Positions 59,335-64,000 of a stretch of DNA of 64,000 nucleotides are shown piece by piece. Under the pieces are notes generated by a model. That model searched no databases. It was not told where the DNA came from and saw only the letters and a program-made list of their open reading frames with translations. Each line of letters starts with the position of its first letter. The stretch's first letter is position 1. The DNA comes from Agathobaculum sp. NTUH-O15-33 (GTDB taxonomy: Bacteria; Bacillota; Clostridia; Oscillospirales; Butyricicoccaceae), in contig NZ_CP136187.1 of assembly GCF_033193315.1 (NCBI RefSeq), positions 3,169,501 through 3,233,500 on the forward strand, written 5' to 3'. The position numbers were made by a program, and so were the translations under genes.

Positions 59335-59728
59335 AGGGCTTGAGAGCTTCCTCGCCTTCCTCCGGGAGACCACGGAACGGCACAGGATGGCGGAGGCCGA
59401 CCGCGCTGAGGCGGAGGCCGCGACGCAAGACCTCCTCCACGCGCTCGAGCTGGGAGACGACAAGGCCCCGGGCCGGGCGCGGCTGGGGCTCAAGATCCGG
59501 GAAGTGCGGCGGCAGCGCCGGACGGCGAAGGACATCGCGGAGCAGACCCGGCCCGTGGTGGATTGGGTAGAGCAGAACCGCACCGTCATCAAGGGCCTTG
59601 AGCGGCTTTTAGGCGATGTCCGCAAGCAGGAGCGCCGGAGCGAGGGGCGCAGCTATGCGCCCCGTACCCACATATTAGAGGACATACGGCGCGACGGAGA
59701 GAAGGAGGGGCAGCATGAACAACTTTGA
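59315..59728 (+). CDS. Prophage protein of unknown function
   Basis: 137 residues, helical and highly charged (FLAFLRETTERHRMAEADRA, then LGLKIREVRRQRRTAKDIAE). It overlaps the GemA-like gene by 20 bp and the next by 14 bp, so translation is coupled. No domain recognised. Confidence 0.55.
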   Translation: MDVGTSKGLESFLAFLRETTERHRMAEADRAEAEAATQDLLHALELGDDKAPGRARLGLKIREVRRQRRTAKDIAEQTRPVVDWVEQNRTVIKGLERLLGDVRKQERRSEGRSYAPRTHILEDIRRDGEKEGQHEQL

Positions 59729-60092
59729 CGAGCCCGTCAAGAAGGCGGAGACCGACGCGGAGATCCTGGACGCGCTGCAAGGGGTCAAGCTGACACAGGA
59801 CGAGATCCGGCGCGGGGCGTGTGGCGGGATGGGGCTCGCCTTTTTCCGGGCCTACTATGAGAAGCTCCCGGAGGAAGTCGCCCGCCGCCTCACGGAGATC
59901 GACACCGAGGCCGTGGAGCACATCACCCGGGCGACGGGTCTCAACCTGTCCGGCTCGCTCCTGGATCGGTTCGGGGAGAAGCTGGCAAGCGACGCCGCCT
60001 TCGCCCAGGTCATCCGGGCGGCGAACGTGTACCGGGGGCGGCTGGGCTACGCTCCCCTCGGGCCGGACGGCTGGCCGGAGGTGGAGACATGA
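59715..60092 (+). CDS. Prophage protein of unknown function
   Basis: 125 residues, mixed helix and loop (AYYEKLPEEVARRLTEIDTE and ending LGPDGWPEVET). Good ribosome site GGAGGGG. ATGA overlap with the next gene. No domain recognised. Confidence 0.55.
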   Translation: MNNFDEPVKKAETDAEILDALQGVKLTQDEIRRGACGGMGLAFFRAYYEKLPEEVARRLTEIDTEAVEHITRATGLNLSGSLLDRFGEKLASDAAFAQVIRAANVYRGRLGYAPLGPDGWPEVET

Positions 60093-60775
60093 GCGAAAGA
60101 GCGCGGAAGGCGGGGCAGTTTGCCGGAGCGGTGGAGCGGCTGGCCGTGGAGCTGGCGATGGTCGAGATCATCCAGGCGCGGCGGTTCCTGGGCAAGCCCA
60201 CCAGCAAGAAAGACCGCGAGGAGCTGCTCAAGCTCACGACCCCCGAGCTTGCCTCGGCAGCCCAGGCACTCGGAGCCGCCGTACACCTTCGGCAACAGAT
60301 GGAGATAGCGGAGTTCACTCGGGGCCTCATAGAACAGCAGAAAGCCGCGCAGGAGCCCAGGGCGGGCCGCTTCCGTGTTGAGGGGGGAGTTATGCCAACG
60401 AAGAAGAAGCGCCTCACACAGCGCGAGAAGGCCGAGAGAGCAGCGATGAAGAAGCAGCTCCAAGCGGAGGGAGTCCTCCCGCCCGACAAGCCCAGGCTCA
60501 ACCGCAAGAAGTTCGCCCGGGAGACCTGGGCGGAGTGGGAGGAGTTCCTCAAGGGCGACCCGATCCGGGCGGAGGTCTCCCTTCTCCGGGCGGTGGAGTT
60601 CATAGCGGGCCCGGAGCTTCCGGCAGTCACGCCGGAACAGGTGGGCGTCTATAAGGCCCTCAAGCTGGCGGTGGAGTACAACAAATTCCTCCGCAAGCTG
60701 GAAGCCGAAGGGCGCAGCAAGTACACAATCGGGGAGCTGGCCGACGAGGTCGTCCTCCCCATCTGGAAATTATAA
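60089..60775 (+). CDS. Prophage protein of unknown function
   Basis: 228 residues, almost wholly helical and charged, with a Lys-rich middle (MPTKKKRLTQREKAERAAMKKQ) that could bind nucleic acid or join two domains. An internal ATG at about 60392 could start a shorter second product, but its ribosome site (GAGGGGGAG) also fits chance. Confidence 0.5.
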   Translation: MSERARKAGQFAGAVERLAVELAMVEIIQARRFLGKPTSKKDREELLKLTTPELASAAQALGAAVHLRQQMEIAEFTRGLIEQQKAAQEPRAGRFRVEGGVMPTKKKRLTQREKAERAAMKKQLQAEGVLPPDKPRLNRKKFARETWAEWEEFLKGDPIRAEVSLLRAVEFIAGPELPAVTPEQVGVYKALKLAVEYNKFLRKLEAEGRSKYTIGELADEVVLPIWKL

Positions 60776-60793
60776 GGAGGCAAACAACACATC

Positions 60794-62143
60794 ATGAAGT
60801 ACAGCAAAAGCAACCCGCCCATGACGTGCATGATGACACAGAGCACGTGCTACAAGGGCACCAAGAAGATGACGGTCAAGGGCGTCTTGTGGCACAGCAC
60901 CGGGGCGAACAACCCGACCCTCAAGCGATATGTTCAGCCGGACGACGGCGCACCCGACCGAGCCGAGCTCCTGTCCAAGCTGGGCACCAACGCGAACAAG
61001 AACGACTGGAACCACATCGACACACAAGCGGGCCTGAACGCCTGGATCGGGAAGCTCGCGGACGGGAGCGTCGCGGCGGTTCAGACGATGCCCTGGGACT
61101 TTAGGCCGTGGGGATGTGGGAGCGGCAGCAAGGGGTCATGCAACAGCGGATGGATTCAGTTTGAAATCTGTGAGGACGCCTTGACGGACGCCGACTACTT
61201 CGCCGCCGTGTATCAAGAGGCGTGTGAGCTGACGGCGTACCTCTGCACCCTCTACGGCATCGCCCCCAAAGGAACCGCCGATTGCTCCGGCGTCACCGTC
61301 CCGACCATTTTGTGCCACGCGGACAGCCACAAACTAAAGCTCGGCAGCAATCACGCCGACGTGACACACTGGTTCCCCAAGTTCGGGAAGTCGATGGAGA
61401 CCGCCCGGGACGATGTCGCGGCCCTGATGAGCGGCTCCACCGCGCCGGGCACGGAAGACAAGACGGCGATCATGGGCAAGGCCCAGGCCACCGCGTCACA
61501 GATGGCGGCGTTCTGCTTGAGCAAGAACGCCTCGCCGCAGCTCCCGAGCTGCACCGTGGAGGAGCTGGCCCGCATGTTCATCGAGGAGGGCGAGGCCGAG
61601 GGCGTCCGGGGCGACGTGGCCTTCGCGCAGAGCCTCCACGAAACGGGCTATTTCAAATACGGCGGCATCGTGACGCCGGAGATGAACAACTTCGCGGGCA
61701 TCGGGGCCCTCAACGGCAACGCCACGGGACAGGCGGCGAGCTTCCCCGACCCGCGCACGGGCGTCCGGGCGCAGATCCAGCACCTCAAGGCATACGCATC
61801 CACCGAGGCCCTCGTGAACGCTTGCGTCGACCCCCGCTTCTCCCTGGTCGCCCGTGGCGTGGCCCCCTATGTGGAATGGCTGGGCGCGGCGGACAACCCG
61901 CAGGGGCGCGGCTGGGCGGTTCCCGGCGCGGGCTATGGGGCGAACATCGTGAAGCTGCTCGGCCAGATCCTCGCCTTCCAAGACCCGGGGGACGGCTACC
62001 CGGCCAATACCCCGGAATGGCAAAAGGCGGGCTTTGAGGCCCTGGTAGAGCGCGGCATCATCAACTCCCCGGACGTGTGGAAGGCGAAGTTCGACCAACC
62101 GATCAAGGTCGGGGAAATCCTGGCGATCATCGGCAGGATGTAA
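60794..62143 (+). CDS. Two-domain endolysin: amidase plus glucosaminidase
   Basis: 449 residues. The N-terminal half is an N-acetylmuramoyl-L-alanine amidase of the PGRP/Amidase_2 type: zinc ligands lie in GVLWHSTGANNP and in CHADSHKLKLGSNHADVTHW. After a linker (about 220-245) comes a lysozyme-like glucosaminidase domain with FAQSLHETGYFKYGGIVTPEMNNFAGIGALNG. The C-terminal ~50 residues (TPEWQKAGFEALVERGIINSP) may be a small wall-binding or helical tail. No signal peptide, so it needs a holin; one follows at 62618. Confidence 0.88.
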   Translation: MKYSKSNPPMTCMMTQSTCYKGTKKMTVKGVLWHSTGANNPTLKRYVQPDDGAPDRAELLSKLGTNANKNDWNHIDTQAGLNAWIGKLADGSVAAVQTMPWDFRPWGCGSGSKGSCNSGWIQFEICEDALTDADYFAAVYQEACELTAYLCTLYGIAPKGTADCSGVTVPTILCHADSHKLKLGSNHADVTHWFPKFGKSMETARDDVAALMSGSTAPGTEDKTAIMGKAQATASQMAAFCLSKNASPQLPSCTVEELARMFIEEGEAEGVRGDVAFAQSLHETGYFKYGGIVTPEMNNFAGIGALNGNATGQAASFPDPRTGVRAQIQHLKAYASTEALVNACVDPRFSLVARGVAPYVEWLGAADNPQGRGWAVPGAGYGANIVKLLGQILAFQDPGDGYPANTPEWQKAGFEALVERGIINSPDVWKAKFDQPIKVGEILAIIGRM

Positions 62144-62164
62144 CAGGAAGGGAGGGCACAGGAC

Positions 62165-62506
62165 ATGGATAAACTCGCCGAGGGTTTGACGCTGGAAATG
62201 CTCCCCGAAGGGCTCTACCGCATGATCGCCGAGGCGATCGGGACGGATAACTTCTATAAGCTCGCCGAGGTCGTCGGGGGTACGACGGTTTACATCCCGA
62301 AGCCCGAGAGCGTCACCCGGCCCGTCCGCGACGCCCGCATCAAAGAGGAGTTCAACGGCTACAATCACCCGGAGCTCGCCCGGAAGTACGGCGTCACAGA
62401 GCGATGGGTTCGCCGGATTTGCGGCCCAGGGCAGACGGAGGGGCAGATCGACATCTTCGACTATTTCAACGACCCGGGGCAGGAGGACGACGAGCTCCTC
62501 CCGTGA
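62165..62506 (+). CDS. Mor-family transcription activator
   Basis: 113 residues. LPEGLYRMIAEAIGTDNFYKLAEVVGGTTVYIPKPESV is the Mor dimerisation part, and FNGYNHPELARKYGVTERWVRRI the helix-turn-helix. In Mu, Mor turns on middle transcription. Here it is the last gene before a terminator and the late-type cluster. Confidence 0.85.
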   Translation: MDKLAEGLTLEMLPEGLYRMIAEAIGTDNFYKLAEVVGGTTVYIPKPESVTRPVRDARIKEEFNGYNHPELARKYGVTERWVRRICGPGQTEGQIDIFDYFNDPGQEDDELLP

Positions 62507-62559
62507 GCGGCAACTCTTAGAACTGCTTTGTATATAAGTTTCCGGGAACGGGATTTAAG

Positions 62560-62597
62560 ATAAGAGTACAAGCTATAGCTTGTACTCTTATTTTTTG
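62560..62597 (+). terminator. Terminator after mor
   Basis: A 15-bp perfect stem ATAAGAGTACAAGCT with a 2-base loop is followed by a T run. It separates the early/middle operon from the holin-led genes. A TATAAG box lies at about 62531. Confidence 0.9.
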
Positions 62598-62617
62598 TCC
62601 AAAGGAGGCAGACACAC

Positions 62618-63127
62618 ATGAACATGGAACTCATCCAAAGCGCAGCGAGCGACGCTCTTGTCAACGTCGTTCTCGCGGTCATCGCCCTGGCCGGGGCCTA
62701 CGCGGTGTACTACATCCGCCTGGGCGCGGCCAAGCTCAAGGAGCAGACGGCGCAGATCAAGGACGAGGCGGGCCGGAAGGTGCTCGAGGACGCCCTTGAT
62801 GACGTCGTCAACCTTGCGACGGTCTCGGTGGGGGCGATGGAGCAGACCACGGCGAAGGCGCTCCGGGACGCGGTCAAGAGCGGCAAGGCAAGCCGGGAGG
62901 AGCTGCTCGCCCTGGGGAAACAGGTCTTCGACGAGGTAAAGGCGGCGATCAGCCCCCAGGCGCAGAAGGTCATCACCGACAACCTGGGCAGCTTCGACAA
63001 GTACCTCACCGCCGTCATCGAGGACGCCGTCCTCAAGGTCAAGCAGGAAGACCCCTATCTCACACTCTCCGGGGAACTGATTAAGGACGCCGCGCCGGAA
63101 GACAAGGCCGGAGCCGCCGCGCAGTAA
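62618..63127 (+). CDS. Phage holin, LLH-type
   Basis: 169 residues. One N-terminal membrane helix (LVNVVLAVIALAGAYAVYYI) then a long charged helical part (AAKLKEQTAQIKDEAGRKVL, then ELLALGKQVFDEVKAAISPQ), as in LLH holins. It would open the membrane for the endolysin. AAAGGAGG precedes the ATG. First gene after the terminator. Confidence 0.8.
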   Translation: MNMELIQSAASDALVNVVLAVIALAGAYAVYYIRLGAAKLKEQTAQIKDEAGRKVLEDALDDVVNLATVSVGAMEQTTAKALRDAVKSGKASREELLALGKQVFDEVKAAISPQAQKVITDNLGSFDKYLTAVIEDAVLKVKQEDPYLTLSGELIKDAAPEDKAGAAAQ

Positions 63128-63139
63128 GGAGGGGCCGAC

Positions 63140-63436
63140 ATGGACGGAGCGACAATCGCGATGTTCGTCTTTCAGACGGTCATCACGGCGATCATCGGGG
63201 TCGCCGCGTGGGGAGTGAAGAACGCGATCGGCGAGATGAAGGCGGCGGTCTCGGAGCTCAAGGCAGCGGACAAGAAGAACGCCGAGGAGATCGCCGCCGT
63301 GCGCGGAGAGCTGGGCGACCTCAAGGCCGACCTCCCCCTCATCTACACGACCCGGGAGGACTTCATCCGGGTCTCGAACAACATCGACCAGAAGCTCGAC
63401 AAGCTCCTATACAGGGGCGCAGCAAAGGAGGGATAA
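63140..63436 (+). CDS. Small prophage membrane/coiled-coil protein
   Basis: 98 residues: one membrane helix (MFVFQTVITAIIGVAAWGV) and a coiled coil (MKAAVSELKAADKKNAEEIAAVRGELGDLKADLP). Such proteins often sit beside holins as accessory lysis proteins; Mu has a DUF2730-type gene in this place. The function is inferred from position. Confidence 0.6.
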   Translation: MDGATIAMFVFQTVITAIIGVAAWGVKNAIGEMKAAVSELKAADKKNAEEIAAVRGELGDLKADLPLIYTTREDFIRVSNNIDQKLDKLLYRGAAKEG

Positions 63437-63442
63437 AAGCGT

Positions 63443-63766
63443 ATGGCATACTTTGACGACATGACGGAGCAGGAGATCCGGCAGAACAAGGCGATCCGGG
63501 GCTACATCGTCCGGGCCCTGGCGAAAGGCAATCAGAACTCGCTGCTTGTGCGGCAGATCACGAACGCCCTCCTCGCCGACAACCTCATCACCGTCCCGGA
63601 CATCTCGAAGCAGCTCTCCTATTTGGAGGACGGCGGCTACATCGAGTTCACGGACAAGCGGGCCACGGCCTACAACGCCTACCGCCGCGACGCCGTCATC
63701 CAGCTCACGAAGGCGGGCGTCGACCTTGTGGAAGGCACGAGGGACGACCCGGGCGTCGATGTCTAA
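63443..63766 (+). CDS. Phage protein of the Mu gp26 / VpaChn25_0724 type
   Basis: 107 residues with a winged-helix pattern (IRGYIVRALAKGNQNSLLVRQITNALLADNLITVPDISKQLSYLEDGGYIEF). Members of this family lie between the lysis genes and gp27 in Mu-like phages. It overlaps the next gene by 8 bp. Confidence 0.65.
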   Translation: MAYFDDMTEQEIRQNKAIRGYIVRALAKGNQNSLLVRQITNALLADNLITVPDISKQLSYLEDGGYIEFTDKRATAYNAYRRDAVIQLTKAGVDLVEGTRDDPGVDV

Positions 63767-64000
63767 GAAAGAGCGCCGGAGGACGCGGATCAGCTCGACG
63801 ATCGACAAGCTCCCGGACGACATCAAGACGGAGCTCGACGTCCGGCTCGCGGACACGGCCAACACCTACGAGGAGCTCTCCGCGTGGCTCAAGGCGGAGG
63901 GCTACGAAATCAGCAAGAGCGCGATCGGGCGCTACGCGATCCGCAGCACCCAGGCGGCGCAGCGGGTCGCCGAGACCCTACAGCGCACCCAGGCTGATCG
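63759..64000 (+). CDS. Mu gp27-like protein (DUF3486), cut by the window end
   Basis: 81 residues seen: MSKKERRRTRISSTIDKLPD, then ELDVRLADTANTYEELSAWL and GYEISKSAIGRYAIRSTQAA. The K-LP-.I...L...L......Y-EL..WL-..GY-IS-SA..RY pattern is that of DUF3486, a DNA-binding-like protein just before the terminase genes in Mu-like phages. No stop before the window ends. Confidence 0.82.
   Translation, partial: MSKKERRRTRISSTIDKLPDDIKTELDVRLADTANTYEELSAWLKAEGYEISKSAIGRYAIRSTQAAQRVAETLQRTQAD

Larger units (their letters stand above)
50725..64000 (+). mobile_element. Mu-like transposable prophage, left part
   Basis: Order: leftward repressor, early genes, MuA transposase, MuB, Gam, GemA, small genes, endolysin, Mor, holin, gp26/gp27-like genes. 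This is the phage Mu plan. The left end is placed near TGTACGGGGACAACG, where host coding sequence stops; other TG starts within about 25 bp are possible. The right end is outside the window. Codon use (CGG, CTC, GTC, GAG) differs from the host. Non-coding left end 50725-51425: no gene supported; several GCGGGA/GACGGGA direct repeats at 50751-50790 and the inverted repeats listed next. Confidence 0.88.

Overview
The window looks like a chromosomal segment of a GC-rich, spore-forming gut-type Clostridia (Bacillota, probably Oscillospirales or a Butyricicoccus/Agathobaculum relative). The taxonomic call is an inference from gene content: ireB, a spoIIAA-spoIIAB-sigF operon, a T-box in front of valS, SLH-domain surface proteins, and strong AGGAGG ribosome sites with TTGACA/TATAAT promoters. 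I saw no rRNA, tRNA or CRISPR array.

Layout. 1-3.1 kb: housekeeping genes (end of pheT, ireB, a YgiQ-type radical SAM gene). 3.3-14.8 kb: a catabolic cluster with a class-III aminotransferase, divergent aldehyde dehydrogenase, ROK regulator, HyuA-like ASKHA protein, glutamate dehydrogenase, a single-chain glutamate-mutase-like B12 protein, a DMT transporter and a small winged-helix protein. A dyad TTATTTT-N7-AAAATAA is exact before the HyuA-like and mutase genes and degenerate before the aminotransferase; it may be the ROK operator. 14.8-22.1 kb: S41-type protease, PcrA helicase, folC and the sigma-F operon. 22.1-26.4 kb: BlaI/BlaR1-like pair with two small exported proteins, three promoters sharing one 25-nt motif, the first of three near-identical IS200 copies, and hairpin repeats. 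26.4-38.9 kb: two very large SLH surface proteins flanking the T-box/valS unit. 38.9-50.7 kb: atypical Fpg/Nei protein, small conserved proteins, and an accessory patch with an XRE pair, a duplicated type-I-toxin-like locus and an ATPase/TOPRIM pair. Then come a PTS transporter with nanE (amino-sugar or sialic-acid use), a Cys-rich microprotein, a cell-wall amidase and IS copy 3. About 50.7 kb to the end: the left part of a Mu-like transposable prophage (repressor switch, MuA, MuB, Gam, GemA, endolysin, Mor, holin, gp26- and gp27-like genes), which runs off the window.

Three host genes (aminotransferase, LRR-SLH protein, PTS transporter) each appear to carry one extra base, and one prophage gene appears to lack one. 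These may be true pseudogenes or assembly errors. Least described items: the B12-mutase cluster with its proposed ROK regulon, the 53-residue protein with eight consecutive cysteines at 47944-48105, the three-promoter motif around BlaI, and the hairpin leader of the 1508-residue SLH protein.
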